DNA of 64,000 nucleotides from an uncultured Eubacteriales bacterium (GTDB taxonomy: Bacteria > Bacillota > Clostridia > Saccharofermentanales > UBA5734). Under the pieces are notes generated by a model. That model was given only the letters and a program-made list of their open reading frames with translations. It was not told the origin of the DNA and did no database searches. The translations under genes and the position numbers were made by a program. The stretch's first letter is position 1; each line of letters begins with the position of its first letter. This document shows, one piece after another, positions 45,250 through 54,768 of the stretch. The stretch spans positions 62,001 through 126,000 of the forward strand of contig CAILLO010000001.1 of the NCBI GenBank assembly GCA_903835065.1, in the 5' to 3' direction.

Positions 45250-46134
45250 ATGAAGAAGCCAGTGTTCACCGGTGCGGCCGTCGCGATCGTCACCCCGTTC
45301 CGCGAGGACGGCGTCGATTTCGACCGACTGGGCGCCCTGTGCGAAATGCACGTGGCCGCGGGGACCGACGCGATCGTCGTCGCCGGCACCACGGGCGAAG
45401 CCTCGACGATGCCCGACGAGGAACACCTTTTGGTGATCGCCTACGTCGTGAAGAGGATCGCCGGCCGGATTCCCGTGATCGCGGGCACCGGCAGCAACGA
45501 CACGGCCCACGGCGTTCACCTTTGCAAGGAGGCCGAGAAGCTCGGCGCCGACGCCCTGCTGCTCGTGTCCCCCTACTACAACAAGGCCTCGCAGAAGGGC
45601 CTGTACCTGCATTTCAAGGCGATGGCCGACGCCGTCCGCATCCCGATCGTCCTCTACAACGTCCCCTCCCGCACCGGCGTGAACATCGCGCCCGAGACCG
45701 TCGCGAGCCTGTCGAGGATCCCGAACGTCGTGGGACTGAAGGAATGCAACACGGCCCAGGCGCCCGAAGTGGCGCATCTCTGCGGCGACGGCATCGTGCT
45801 CTATTCCGGCGAGGACGGACAGGTCCTGCCGATTCTCTCGCTCGGCGGCAAGGGCGTGATCTCCGTGATGGCCAATATAATCCCCGCCGACACGCACCGC
45901 ATGGTGGCCTCGTATCTGTCGGGCGACCTCGCCGAGGCGCTGCGTCTGCAACTCGCGACGGTCCCTCTCGTCAAGGCGCTCTTCTGCGACGTCAACCCGA
46001 TTCCCGTCAAGGCCGCTCTGAACCTGCTCGGCCACCCGGTCGGCGAATGCCGCCTGCCGCTGTGCGCGATGAGCGACTCCGCCCTGGCCGGTCTGCGGGC
46101 CGCCCTCGTCGGCTACGGCCTTCTGAAGGCATGA
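45250..46134 (+). CDS. dapA: 4-Hydroxy-tetrahydrodipicolinate synthase
   Basis: A 294-residue aldolase condensing pyruvate with aspartate semialdehyde, the first step toward diaminopimelate and lysine. The Schiff-base lysine is Lys164 (VGLKECN); Thr47/Thr48 (GTTGE) and Tyr136 (LYNVPSRTG) are intact. Start 45250 (MKKPVFTGAAVAIVTPF) has GAGGAGGGC about 10 nt upstream; the longer frame is leader sequence. dapB overlaps its stop (ATGA). Feedback sensitivity to lysine cannot be judged. Confidence 0.97.
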   Translation: MKKPVFTGAAVAIVTPFREDGVDFDRLGALCEMHVAAGTDAIVVAGTTGEASTMPDEEHLLVIAYVVKRIAGRIPVIAGTGSNDTAHGVHLCKEAEKLGADALLLVSPYYNKASQKGLYLHFKAMADAVRIPIVLYNVPSRTGVNIAPETVASLSRIPNVVGLKECNTAQAPEVAHLCGDGIVLYSGEDGQVLPILSLGGKGVISVMANIIPADTHRMVASYLSGDLAEALRLQLATVPLVKALFCDVNPIPVKAALNLLGHPVGECRLPLCAMSDSALAGLRAALVGYGLLKA

Positions 46135-46907
46135 GCCCGTCGACTTCCCCGCTCCGGATCCTTCTCGTCGGCTGCAACGGCCGGATGGGTCGCACGATCA
46201 GCGCCCTCGCCCAGACGAGAGACGACCTTGCCGTCGTCGGCGGCGTCGACCAGAATCCGGTCGCGCTCTTCGAATACCCCGTCTTCCAGACGTTCGACTC
46301 CTGTGGCGTCGTTCCCGACGTCGTGATCGACTTCTCGAACCCCTCCGCCCTTCCCTCCCTGGTGGATTTCTGCCTCGCGCACGCCCTTCCCGTGGTCGTC
46401 GCGACGACCGGGCTGGAAGCGGAGCATCGCGAGCGGCTGCAGGCGGCTTCGTCCTGCATTCCGGTCTTCACTTCGGCCAACATGTCGCTCGGCATCAACC
46501 TGATGCTCGACCTGGCCGCGAAGGCCGCCGCCGTGCTCTACCCGGAGTTCGACATCGAGCTCGTCGAGGCGCACCACAACCAGAAGCTCGACGCACCGTC
46601 CGGCACCGCGCTGATGATCGCCGACCGCGTCAACGAGACGCTGGAGAACCGCCTCGAGTACGTGTACGACCGCCACTCCGTCCGGGCGAAGCGCGAGAGG
46701 AAGGAACTCGGCATCCACTCGATCCGCGGAGGTTCGATCGTCGGCGAGCACACGTTGCTGTTCGCCGGTCCCGACGAGGTCGTCGAGATCCGTCATTCGG
46801 CCGGTTCCCGCGACGTCTTCGCGCACGGCTCCCTCAAGGCGGCCCGCTTCCTCGCCGGACGCGCTCCCGGCGCCTATACGATGAAGGACCTGATCGCGTC
46901 GATGTGA
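46131..46907 (+). CDS. dapB: 4-Hydroxy-tetrahydrodipicolinate reductase
   Basis: A 258-residue NAD(P)H reductase, the second diaminopimelate-branch step. The Rossmann motif is VGCNGRMGRTI (about 13-23); VVATTG, FTSANMSLGINLML and the catalytic EAHHNQKLDAPSGTA are present, followed by GIHSIRGGSIVGEHTLLFAG. The ATG at 46131 overlaps the dapA stop. A long hairpin follows 15 nt after the stop. Confidence 0.97.
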   Translation: MSPSTSPLRILLVGCNGRMGRTISALAQTRDDLAVVGGVDQNPVALFEYPVFQTFDSCGVVPDVVIDFSNPSALPSLVDFCLAHALPVVVATTGLEAEHRERLQAASSCIPVFTSANMSLGINLMLDLAAKAAAVLYPEFDIELVEAHHNQKLDAPSGTALMIADRVNETLENRLEYVYDRHSVRAKRERKELGIHSIRGGSIVGEHTLLFAGPDEVVEIRHSAGSRDVFAHGSLKAARFLAGRAPGAYTMKDLIASM

Positions 46908-46922
46908 CGCGGACGTTTCGCG

Positions 46923-46979
46923 CCTGCAACGAAACGAAAAGGGCCGCCCGGAAGGGTGGTCCTTTTCGTCGCTTGCAGG
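46923..46979. terminator. Bidirectional terminator between dapB and the DUF624 gene
   Basis: Nested inverted repeat: CCTGCAA (46923-46929) with TTGCAGG (46973-46979), ACGAAAAGG (46934-46942) with CCTTTTCGT (46961-46969), and an inner CC-CCC/GGG-GG. Either strand has a T-rich run inside or beyond the core stem, so it can serve both converging genes. Confidence 0.78.
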
Positions 46980-47005
46980 GGCAGCGCGGGGGTCGGGCGA
47001 AGGAA

Positions 47006-47980
47006 TCAGCCCACGGCGTGGAAGTCGTCGTCGGGCGTATTCGGATAATGCTTCACGGTCGGCGCGGCGGGCGCCTTGTCGAGCATGAACTTCCGGAACT
47101 GGCGATACACGAAGAAGTTGTTGAGGAAGAGCGTCAAGGAGAACGCGAGCAGGCAGTAGAAGATGATCATGAAGATCACGACGCCCTGCGGGAGGAAGAT
47201 CGCGAACAGGATCGGGAGGACGAAGAGGAGGAAGAAATCGAGCGCGAGGATCCCGAGGTTGGGCAGGAAGCGCGCGACCGTCAGGAGAAGAGCGTTGCGG
47301 AACATCTTCCCGAGCGGCAGCTTGAAGGTGACGATCATGGGGTAGAGGTACATCAGCATCATCGTGGCCAGCAGCGAAAGCACGAGGATCAGCCCGGACA
47401 GCAGGCCCTGGATCACCGGGCTCGCGAGGCCGGAGAAGAAGTTGTAGTCGAAGGCCAGCAGCAGGATCGCGACCAGGCTGATCAGTCCGACGATCGAGGA
47501 CTGCTTGAAGTTGGACTTCGCGCTTTCCTTGAAGTCCATCCAGACGAAGGCGTGCTCTTCACGGGCGTAATTGCGGAGCAGGTACGTGACGCCCGCCTGG
47601 ACCGGACCGACGACGACGTACGAGAGTCCGACCGACGTGACGCTGACGATCACGTAGATCAAGGCCATGTAGTAGCTGGCGGCCGAGGCCAGGTCGGCGG
47701 CGGTCGTCGACGTCGTGGCCGAATCCTTCATGAGGGTCTGCAGGCTGTCGAGCGTGAGTCCCGGCACGAAGAACTGGAGCAGGATCGGCGTGACGAGGAA
47801 GAAGGCGATCAGGAGCGCCGGGATGCTGAACACGACGTACATCAGGTTGATCGTGACAAGCTTCCAGAACTTGCGGAAGAGGATCTCGAAGAAGAGCTTG
47901 AAGGGGCCCTTGACCGGTGCGTTCACGGGAACGCCGGGACCCTCCTTGGTGTAGTCGAAGAAACCGAAAATGCCAGGCAT
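47006..47980 (-). CDS. DUF624 (YesL-like) integral membrane protein
   Basis: A 324-residue membrane protein with six or more hydrophobic helices (about 38-72, 103-128, 160-182, 186-212, 235-262, 264-290). The N terminus MPGIFGFFDYTKEGPGV and the block FFEILFRKFWKLVTINLMYVVFSIPA are typical of DUF624, as is RNYAREEHAFVWMDFKESAKSNFKQS. Members occur mostly in Clostridia and Bacilli, often near carbohydrate genes; no function is established. GGAGGTTCC precedes the ATG. Here it follows trmFO and stands alone before a terminator. Confidence 0.88.
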   Translation of the reverse strand: MPGIFGFFDYTKEGPGVPVNAPVKGPFKLFFEILFRKFWKLVTINLMYVVFSIPALLIAFFLVTPILLQFFVPGLTLDSLQTLMKDSATTSTTAADLASAASYYMALIYVIVSVTSVGLSYVVVGPVQAGVTYLLRNYAREEHAFVWMDFKESAKSNFKQSSIVGLISLVAILLLAFDYNFFSGLASPVIQGLLSGLILVLSLLATMMLMYLYPMIVTFKLPLGKMFRNALLLTVARFLPNLGILALDFFLLFVLPILFAIFLPQGVVIFMIIFYCLLAFSLTLFLNNFFVYRQFRKFMLDKAPAAPTVKHYPNTPDDDFHAVG

Positions 47981-48023
47981 GGGAACCTCCAGAACCTTGG
48001 GGGACGGAAACGCGCGTCCTTGG

Positions 48024-48052
48024 ATTATAGCGCATCCACCGGGGAGCGGAAA
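48024..48052 (-). promoter_or_regulatory. Weak promoter candidate for the DUF624 gene
   Basis: Minus-strand TATAAT (48024-48029) overlapping the trmFO stop, with TTTCCG (48047-48052) at 17 bp, a poor -35. Leader about 40 nt. Confidence 0.4.
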
Positions 48053-49392
48053 GGTGGCAGTTCCGCGGCGAGCGACGTGGCGACGGAAAGGGATTCCTCG
48101 ATGGTGGCGCGCACCTTGTCGTCCTTCCTGCGGGATCGGCCCTCGGGGACGCGGATCAGGCCGAAATTGGCGTTCATCGGTTCGAAGGCGCTCGACCGTT
48201 CGCCGGAGACGTAGGCGGACAGAGCTCCGATGGCGGTCGAGGGCGGAGGAACGAACGGGTCCAGGACCAGCAGGCGGCGCGCGAGATTGATGCCCGCGAG
48301 GAGCCCGGACGAGGCGGATTCGACGTAGCCCTCGACGCCGGTCATCTGGCCGGCGAAGAAGAGGTCCGGGCGAACGTTCGGCAGAAGCGGTCCGGTCGCG
48401 GAATAGTCGGCGGCGAGTCGACCCGGAGAAGGCAGGTAGGTGTTCCTGTGCATGGCGCCGAACCGCTCGAACTCGGCGTGGGCGAGGCCCGGAATCATCC
48501 GGAAGACGCGCATCTGCTCCTTCTGCTTGAGGCGGGTCTGGAACCCGACGAGATTGTAGAGGCTTCGTGCCGCATCGTCCTGTCGGAGCTGGACGACTGC
48601 GTAGGGCGTCCTTCCCGTCCGGGGGTCCGTGAGCCCCACGGGCTTCAGGGGACCGAAACGGATCGTGTCGAGGCCGCGGCCGGCCATGGTCTCGACCGGC
48701 ATGCAGCCCTCGAAGACCGCTCCCTTGTCGAAGTCGTGGATATCGGCGGTCTCGGCGGTGACGAGCGCTGCATGGAAGGCCAGGTACTCGGCCTCGTCCA
48801 TCGGGCAGTTCAGGTAGTCGTCGCCGCCCTTGCCGTAGCGGGAGGCGCGGAAGGCGATGGAGAGGTCGACGGAGTCCGCGGAGACGATCGGCGCCGCGGC
48901 GTCGAAGAAGTGGAGCGAACCGTAGCCGAGGAACTGGACGATGTCATCTGCGAGCGGGCCCTCCGTGAGAGGGCCGGTCGCGATAATGGAGGGCCCGTCG
49001 GGAATGGACTCGACGAAGGCCTCCCGGATCTCGATCAGAGGGTCCGCCCGCAGCGCGCGGGTGACCGTTCCGGTGAACCCGTCGCGGTCGACGGCCAGTG
49101 CGCCGCCCGCCGGAACGCGGCAGCGGTCCGCCGCTGCCAGGATCAGCGAGCCGAGCGTTCGCATCTCCTGCTTCAGGAGCCCGACCGCGTTCTCAAGGCG
49201 GTCGGAGCGCAGCGAGTTGCTGCAGACGAGTTCCGCGAAGGTGTCCGCGTGGTGCGCGGGCGTCTTCCGGCCGGGTTTCATCTCGAGCAGAAGGACGGGA
49301 ACTCCGTGCCGCGCCAGCTGGAAGGCGGCCTCGCATCCGGCGAGCCCCGCACCGACGACGACCGCACGGGTCGGCACGGCGGGTTCAGGCAT
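48025..49392 (-). CDS. trmFO: Folate-dependent tRNA (uracil-54-C5)-methyltransferase TrmFO
   Basis: A 455-residue FAD enzyme that methylates U54 of tRNA using methylene-THF, found mainly in Firmicutes and some other Gram-positive-type lineages. The FAD-binding GAGLAGCEAAFQLA (14-27) is followed by LVCSNSLRSDRLENAVGLLKQEM with the catalytic cysteine, YLNCPMDEAEY and FFAGQMTGVEGYVESASSGLLAG. The ATG at 49392 overlaps the topA stop by 8 nt. The topA-trmFO order is as in Bacillus. FolD in this window makes its one-carbon donor. Confidence 0.96.
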   Translation of the reverse strand: MPEPAVPTRAVVVGAGLAGCEAAFQLARHGVPVLLLEMKPGRKTPAHHADTFAELVCSNSLRSDRLENAVGLLKQEMRTLGSLILAAADRCRVPAGGALAVDRDGFTGTVTRALRADPLIEIREAFVESIPDGPSIIATGPLTEGPLADDIVQFLGYGSLHFFDAAAPIVSADSVDLSIAFRASRYGKGGDDYLNCPMDEAEYLAFHAALVTAETADIHDFDKGAVFEGCMPVETMAGRGLDTIRFGPLKPVGLTDPRTGRTPYAVVQLRQDDAARSLYNLVGFQTRLKQKEQMRVFRMIPGLAHAEFERFGAMHRNTYLPSPGRLAADYSATGPLLPNVRPDLFFAGQMTGVEGYVESASSGLLAGINLARRLLVLDPFVPPPSTAIGALSAYVSGERSSAFEPMNANFGLIRVPEGRSRRKDDKVRATIEESLSVATSLAAELPPFRSPVDAL

Positions 49393-51778
49393 CGGCGGCC
49401 GGGGACGCTTCCGCGGAGACGGCCTTCTCCGCCCGCGCGCTTCCCTTTTCCCGCTTCTGGTTGGTCGGGCACTCTCGGTTGCCGCATTTGGGGAAGCCGC
49501 CCTTGCCGTTGAAGCTCCGCCAGACCATGTAGCTGCCGCACGTCTCGCACGTGCGGCCCTCCATCGGGAGATCCCAGCTGATGAAGTCGCAGGCGGGGTC
49601 GCTGCCCTTCTTGTCGCAGACGTAGAAGCGCTTGCCGCGGAACTTCTTCGAGATCCGGACGACCAGCCCCGAGCCGCACTTCGGGCAACTGCCCCTGACC
49701 GTCTGGTCGACGTTCTTCTTGTACTTGCAGGTCGGATAGCGGGAACAGGCGATGAACTTCCCGTACGAGCCGTCCTTCAGGATGAGGTCGCCTTCCCCGC
49801 ACTCCGGGCATTTCTCTCCGGTCGGCACGCCCTTGGAGACGTCCGGCTCCGTCGTCGTCGTGCCGTCCGGTCCGGTCACGGACTTCAGGATCTTTTCCGT
49901 GTGCTTGCACTTCGGATAGTTGGAGCAGCCGATGAACTTCCCGAACCGCCCTTCCTTCTCCTGCAACTGGCCATCCTCGCAATCGGGGCATTTCCCGACG
50001 ACCACCGGCGGCATCTTGTCGCCGTCGCCGTCCTTCGCCTTCTCGACCAGCTTGTGGAAGCCGGGATAGAAGTCGTCCAGGACCGCGACCCAGCCGCGCT
50101 CCCCCTGCTCGACCGTATCGAGCGTCCCTTCCATCCGAGCGGTGAACTTGACGTCGACGATGTCCTCGAAGTTCTTGAGCAGGTAGTTCGTCACCTTGGT
50201 GCCGAGTTCCGTCGGAAGGAGGAACTTCTTGTCCTTCTCGATGTACTTGCGGTCCAGGATCGTCGAGAGGGTCGGCGCATAGGTCGACGGGCGTCCGATC
50301 CCCTCCTCCTCCAGCGCCTTGATCAGCGTCGCTTCGGTATAGCGCGCCGGAGGCTGGGTGAACTTCTGTTCCTTCAAGATGCCGGACAGGTCGAGGGGCT
50401 CCCCTTCGACGAGTTCGGGAATGCGCTCCTTGCCGTCGTCCTCGTCCGATTCCTCGTCCTTCTCGACGTCCTTTTCTCCGAAGGCGGCGAGGAATCCGTC
50501 GAAGCGCGGGGTCTCGCCGACGGCACGGAAGACCTGGCGGCCGGCTGCGACGTCGAGCGTGACCACGTCGAACTCCGCCGGGGGCATCTGCGAGGCGAGG
50601 AACCGCTCCCAGACGAGCCTGTAGAGGCGGAACTGGTCGTTCGAAAGGGAGGCGCGCACGGACTCGGGGGACAGGTCGAAATGGGCGGGACGGATCGCCT
50701 CGTGGGCGTCCTGAGACGTGTTCCGGTTGGCGTAGCGGCGGGGGCTGGAAGGCACGTATTTCGGACCATAGGTCGATCCGATCAGACGCCGCGCCTCCGC
50801 GACGGCCTCTTCCGAGACGCGCACGGAATCGGTGCGGATATAGGTGACGAGGGCCATCGTGCCCTGACCGGCGAGTTCGACGCCTTCATAGAGTTGCTGG
50901 GCGACGCTCATGGTCTTCTTCGAAGGGAAGCCGAGACGACGGGAGGCCTCCTGCTGGAGGGTGCTGGTCGTGAAAGGAGGCTGCGGGGAGGGCTTCTTCG
51001 TACCCTTCTTGATGGAGAGGACGGAGAAGGCGGATTTCTCGACGTCCGCGAGGATCCGCTCCGCGGTCTCCTTGTCCTCCACCTTGACCTTGCGGGGACC
51101 GCCGTCCGCCTTGCCGGTCTTCTTCGGCGCGTCGGGGAGCTCGCCGAAGTACCTCGCCTTGAAAGTCCGCTTCGCGGCCTTCTTCGCGAGGACCGCCGTC
51201 AGCACCCAGTATTCTTCCTTCTTGAAACCCAGGATCTCGTTCTCCCGGTCGACCACCATGCGGGTCGCGACGGACTGGACCCGTCCCGCGCTGAGTCCTT
51301 TCCGGACCTTGCGCCACAGGACGGGGCTGAGTTCATAGCCGACAAGGCGGTCCAGGATGCGGCGGGCCTGCTGCGCGTGGACGAGGTCCATGCCGATCGG
51401 GCGCGGACTGGCCACGGCGGCCCGGACGGCCGGCTCGGTGATCTCGTTGAAGGAGATGCGGCATGCCTGTCCCTCCGGAAGACCCAGGACCTCGGAGATG
51501 TGCCAGGCGATCGCCTCCCCTTCGCGGTCGGGGTCGGTCGCGAGGTAGATCGTGTCGGCCTGCGAGGCTTCCTTCTTGAGTTCGGCGACGACCTTCTCCT
51601 TGCCGTCCTTGATGACATAGGAGGGCGCGTACTGCTTCTTGACGTTGACGCCGGTCTTCTTCTCGGGCAGGTCGCGGATATGGCCGACGGAGGCGGTGAT
51701 GTGGTAGTCCTTGCCTAGGTACCGTCCGATGGTCTTCGCCTTCGCCGGGGACTCGACGATCACGAGCTTTCTTGACAT
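49385..51778 (-). CDS. topA: DNA topoisomerase I (type IA)
   Basis: A 797-residue enzyme relaxing negative supercoils. The Toprim domain starts KLVIVESPAKAKTI and has TDPDREGEAIAWHI. The active-site tyrosine is Tyr313 in VTYIRTDSVRVS. The C terminus has four zinc-ribbon-like modules (from about 610): CPDC...CSNYPKC, CPEC...CSRYPTC, CPKC...C and CETCGSYM...CGNREC. Tail residues are basic and alanine-rich. AGGAGGACGG precedes the ATG, and a strong promoter lies 60 nt upstream. Confidence 0.97.
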   Translation of the reverse strand: MSRKLVIVESPAKAKTIGRYLGKDYHITASVGHIRDLPEKKTGVNVKKQYAPSYVIKDGKEKVVAELKKEASQADTIYLATDPDREGEAIAWHISEVLGLPEGQACRISFNEITEPAVRAAVASPRPIGMDLVHAQQARRILDRLVGYELSPVLWRKVRKGLSAGRVQSVATRMVVDRENEILGFKKEEYWVLTAVLAKKAAKRTFKARYFGELPDAPKKTGKADGGPRKVKVEDKETAERILADVEKSAFSVLSIKKGTKKPSPQPPFTTSTLQQEASRRLGFPSKKTMSVAQQLYEGVELAGQGTMALVTYIRTDSVRVSEEAVAEARRLIGSTYGPKYVPSSPRRYANRNTSQDAHEAIRPAHFDLSPESVRASLSNDQFRLYRLVWERFLASQMPPAEFDVVTLDVAAGRQVFRAVGETPRFDGFLAAFGEKDVEKDEESDEDDGKERIPELVEGEPLDLSGILKEQKFTQPPARYTEATLIKALEEEGIGRPSTYAPTLSTILDRKYIEKDKKFLLPTELGTKVTNYLLKNFEDIVDVKFTARMEGTLDTVEQGERGWVAVLDDFYPGFHKLVEKAKDGDGDKMPPVVVGKCPDCEDGQLQEKEGRFGKFIGCSNYPKCKHTEKILKSVTGPDGTTTTEPDVSKGVPTGEKCPECGEGDLILKDGSYGKFIACSRYPTCKYKKNVDQTVRGSCPKCGSGLVVRISKKFRGKRFYVCDKKGSDPACDFISWDLPMEGRTCETCGSYMVWRSFNGKGGFPKCGNRECPTNQKREKGSARAEKAVSAEASPAADA

Positions 51779-51840
51779 CCGTCCTCCTGTGCCGGGCTCT
51801 CCGCATCCTGTTCGGGGACGGGGGCTCCGGCTCGACTTAC

Positions 51841-51870
51841 TTTATAGCCGAATGCCGCGAGTTTTGTCAA
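51841..51870 (-). promoter_or_regulatory. Promoter of topA-trmFO
   Basis: Minus-strand TTGACA (51865-51870) and TATAAA (51841-51846), spacer 18 bp. The -35 overlaps the dprA stop codon, so topA can be expressed separately from comM-dprA. Confidence 0.78.
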
Positions 51871-53006
51871 AAGACCTTTCGGCTCGCACGATACCGTCCG
51901 TTCTCCTTTCGGACCCGATTCTCGATCTCCAGGCGCACCAGCGCGATCGAGACTTCCTGGATTCCGAAGCCGAGCCTACGCGAAAGGGAATCGGCGTCGA
52001 GAGGTTCTGCACGCAGCAGGTCGAGGATGCGCTCCTCCGGATCCCGACCTTCTCCGGAGGGATCGCCGACCGTCCGGCCCGGCGTCGCGAACCCGCCCAG
52101 TCGGAGGCTCGCGGGCAGCCGCTCCAGCAGGTCCTCGGAATCGGTCAGCACGAAGGCGCCCTCTTTCAGGAGCTGATTGGTACCGTCGCAACGGTCGCTG
52201 AAGATGCTGCCCGGCACGGCGAAGACGTCGCGCCCCTGGTCGAGCGCGCATCCCGCTGTAATCATCGTTCCGCTCCTCGCGGAGGCCTCCACGACCGCCG
52301 TGGCGTCGCAGAGCCCGCTGATGATGCGGTTCCTCGCCGGGAAGAGATTGCTCTTCGGGGGCGTACCGGGCGGCAGTTCGCTGAGCAGGACGCCGTTTCC
52401 GCGGATGCGAGCGGCAAGCCCTTCGTTCTCGCGCGGATAGACCGAGTCGATTCCGTTGGCCATCACCGCGACGGTGGGTCCGCCCGCTTCCAGGGACCCC
52501 TCGTGCGCCATCGTGTCGATCCCGTGTGCGAGCCCGCTGACGACCACCACGCCGTTGCGCGCGAAATCCCTGGCGAAGCGGACGGCGGCTTCTTCTCCGT
52601 AGGGAGTCGGTTCGCGCGTGCCGACCACGGCGACGCACGGCCGCTCGAGAATCTCCAGGGGCGAAGCGAGGGACGACAGGTGGAACAGGACCCGCGGAGG
52701 CCCGGCGATCGATCGGAGGCGCTTCGGATAGGAAGGGTCCTCCTGCCAGACCGCGCCGCCGCCGATCGCCTCGATTCGTTGTGCGGAACGCCGCGCCTCC
52801 TCTCTTCCCTCCTTCAGAAACCTTCCCAGCGATTCGACGGCTTCGGGCGGGCCACCGAGCAGTTCCTTCAGCGTCCGGTCCGAAGCCTCGAAGAAGGCTT
52901 CCGGCCGTTCCAGCCGACCCTTCATCCGTTCGAAAGCGGCACCCCGGATCCGCGCCTTCGCCATCAGGAGGGACACGAAGACGAGAGCCTGCAGTCGCGT
53001 CTCCAT
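51867..53006 (-). CDS. dprA: DNA-processing protein DprA (Smf)
   Basis: A 379-residue RecA loader for incoming single-stranded DNA in transformation. The extended Rossmann fold has CVAVVGTREPTPYGEEAAVRFARDFARNGVVVVSGLAHGIDTMAH in pieces, then YPRENEGLAARI, FPARNRIISGLCDATAVVEASARSGTMITA and FAVPGSIFSDRCDGTNQLLKEGA. An N-terminal helical domain (about 1-75) and a C-terminal winged-helix-like region (about 320-375) complete it. The ATG at 53006 shares a base with the comM stop (TGATG). With comM it makes a competence-type pair; other uptake genes are not seen here. Confidence 0.95.
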   Translation of the reverse strand: METRLQALVFVSLLMAKARIRGAAFERMKGRLERPEAFFEASDRTLKELLGGPPEAVESLGRFLKEGREEARRSAQRIEAIGGGAVWQEDPSYPKRLRSIAGPPRVLFHLSSLASPLEILERPCVAVVGTREPTPYGEEAAVRFARDFARNGVVVVSGLAHGIDTMAHEGSLEAGGPTVAVMANGIDSVYPRENEGLAARIRGNGVLLSELPPGTPPKSNLFPARNRIISGLCDATAVVEASARSGTMITAGCALDQGRDVFAVPGSIFSDRCDGTNQLLKEGAFVLTDSEDLLERLPASLRLGGFATPGRTVGDPSGEGRDPEERILDLLRAEPLDADSLSRRLGFGIQEVSIALVRLEIENRVRKENGRYRASRKVF

Positions 53007-54562
53007 CAGTCCCTCCCCCGGTCGTACTCGGCCAGGCGGTAGTCCAGCGCCTCGAGCACGTGGTTTCCCGCAACGGCGGGCGTCCCATCGAGGTCCGCCA
53101 GCGTCCGGGCGACGCGAAGCACTTTCTGGAAGCTGCGTACGCTCAGCTTCTTCGCCTCCGCGAGCCGGGCCGCCTCCGCGACGGTGCCGGGTGCCGACCC
53201 GAGCACCGCCTCGAGTCGGTCGCCGGGAATCCTCGCGTTCCAGCAAGCCTCCCCTAGGACAGCGGCGTTCCTTTCCTTTTCCAGCGCGGCGGCACGCGCC
53301 ACGCGCTCCTTCATCGCCACGAGGTCCTCCCTTCCGGAATCCCGTACCGTCTCTTCCATCGACTCGGCGGCGACGCGCAGCACCTCCACCTGGAGATCCA
53401 TCCGGTCGATCAGGGGTCCCTCGATCCGGGACGCATACTTTCGGACCGAAGTGCGGGAGCACCGGCAACCTCCGTGGGGCTCGAGGCGAGCGCCGCACGG
53501 ACAGGGGTTCGTGGCGCCGACGAGGACGAACTCCGCGGGAAATACGAGCTGCGCTGCGTTGCGCGACATGCGGACCACCCGCTCCTCCGCAGGCGTCCGC
53601 AGGGATTCAAGGACGTGCGGGCTGAATTCGGCGAGCTCGTCCAGGAACAGGACGCCCTTGTGGGCGAGCGTCACTTCGCCGAACCGAGGCCGTCCTCCGC
53701 CTCCGACGAGCGTGGCGGCCGTGGCGGAGTGGTGGGGCGAACGGAAGGGACGCTCGCGCATCCGGCCGATTCGAGGCGGAAGAAGTCCTGCCGCGCTGTA
53801 GACCCGGGTGACCTCGAGCGACTCCGCCGCATCGAGTTCCGGCAGGAGGTACGGAAGCAGCGACGCGAGCAGGGTCTTGCCGGACCCGGGGCTGCCGACG
53901 AGGAGGAGGTTGTGCATGCCCGCCGCGGCGATCTCCACGGCCCGAAGCGCCTTGAGTTGGCCGCGGACCACCGCAGGTACGACAGGTGGCTCGGACGGAG
54001 GTTCGAGAATTCCCTCGCGGGCGGCCCGGGAATCCGCCGTCTTTCCCGACAAGACCCCGATCGCCTTGCGGAGGCTCCGCACCGGCAGGATGCGGAGTCC
54101 GGTCAGCATCCCGGCTTCACTTCGGTTGTCCCATGGGACGAGCACCGTGCGGATTCCGCCTTCTTCCGCGACGCCGGCGCGGTTGACCGCCCCGTTCACG
54201 CCGCGTACCTCGCCGGTCAGCGACAGTTCACCGAACGACAGGACCGAAGGTCCCGCCGGCAAGGGAGGGATCTGACCCGAAGCGGCCAGCACTGCCAGCG
54301 CCAGCGGCAGGTCGAAGCCGGTCCCTTCCTTGTGGATCCAGGCCGGCGCGAAGTTCGCCGTGATCCGGCCGCCGGGAAACTCGAGCCCGCTGTTGCGCAC
54401 GGCGGCTCGCACCCGTTCCCGGGCCTCGCGCACGTCGGACCCCACCCTTCCGACGATGTCGAAGGACGGAATGCCGTTCTGGATCGACACCTCGATCCGG
54501 ACGAGCGTCGCATCGACTCCCTGGAGCCCGCTGCCGATCGCCTCCGCATATCTTCCCGCCAT
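53006..54562 (-). CDS. comM: Mg-chelatase-like AAA+ protein ComM (YifB)
   Basis: A 518-residue AAA+ ATPase; ComM homologues are branch-migration helicases in natural transformation. The N-terminal Lon-protease-like domain (about 20-165) has the family block GLEFPGGRITANFAPAWIHKEGTGFDLPLALAVLAASG in pieces. Walker A GSPGSGKT is at 223-230, Walker B LFLDELAEF. FRSPHHSATAATLVGGG and NPCPCG are family signatures. The C-terminal lid region ends with LAEYDRGRD. It is upstream of dprA with overlapping stop/start. No clear promoter was found in the 206-nt gap shared with ychF. Confidence 0.95.
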   Translation of the reverse strand: MAGRYAEAIGSGLQGVDATLVRIEVSIQNGIPSFDIVGRVGSDVREARERVRAAVRNSGLEFPGGRITANFAPAWIHKEGTGFDLPLALAVLAASGQIPPLPAGPSVLSFGELSLTGEVRGVNGAVNRAGVAEEGGIRTVLVPWDNRSEAGMLTGLRILPVRSLRKAIGVLSGKTADSRAAREGILEPPSEPPVVPAVVRGQLKALRAVEIAAAGMHNLLLVGSPGSGKTLLASLLPYLLPELDAAESLEVTRVYSAAGLLPPRIGRMRERPFRSPHHSATAATLVGGGGRPRFGEVTLAHKGVLFLDELAEFSPHVLESLRTPAEERVVRMSRNAAQLVFPAEFVLVGATNPCPCGARLEPHGGCRCSRTSVRKYASRIEGPLIDRMDLQVEVLRVAAESMEETVRDSGREDLVAMKERVARAAALEKERNAAVLGEACWNARIPGDRLEAVLGSAPGTVAEAARLAEAKKLSVRSFQKVLRVARTLADLDGTPAVAGNHVLEALDYRLAEYDRGRD

Positions 54563-54712
54563 GAATCCGTCCTCGCCTTCCCGTTTTCTTCAGCATACGG
54601 AGCGACGCGCGGTCCGGCTCCGTGCGACTACGACAATTTCCACGCATTCGCTGCGAATTCCTCCTGAAACGGCCTCGGATTCGTCGGCGGTAAGCCGGTT
54701 CTCCGCTTCCGA

Positions 54713-54742
54713 TTGCCATCCGCAGGACGCGCGGTCTATAAT
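54713..54742 (+). promoter_or_regulatory. Promoter of ychF
   Basis: TTGCCA (54713-54718) and TATAAT (54737-54742), spacer 18 bp; the start codon is 26 nt beyond the -10. Confidence 0.72.
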
Positions 54743-54768
54743 CCAACAGGAAACAAGGAGGGACCTGC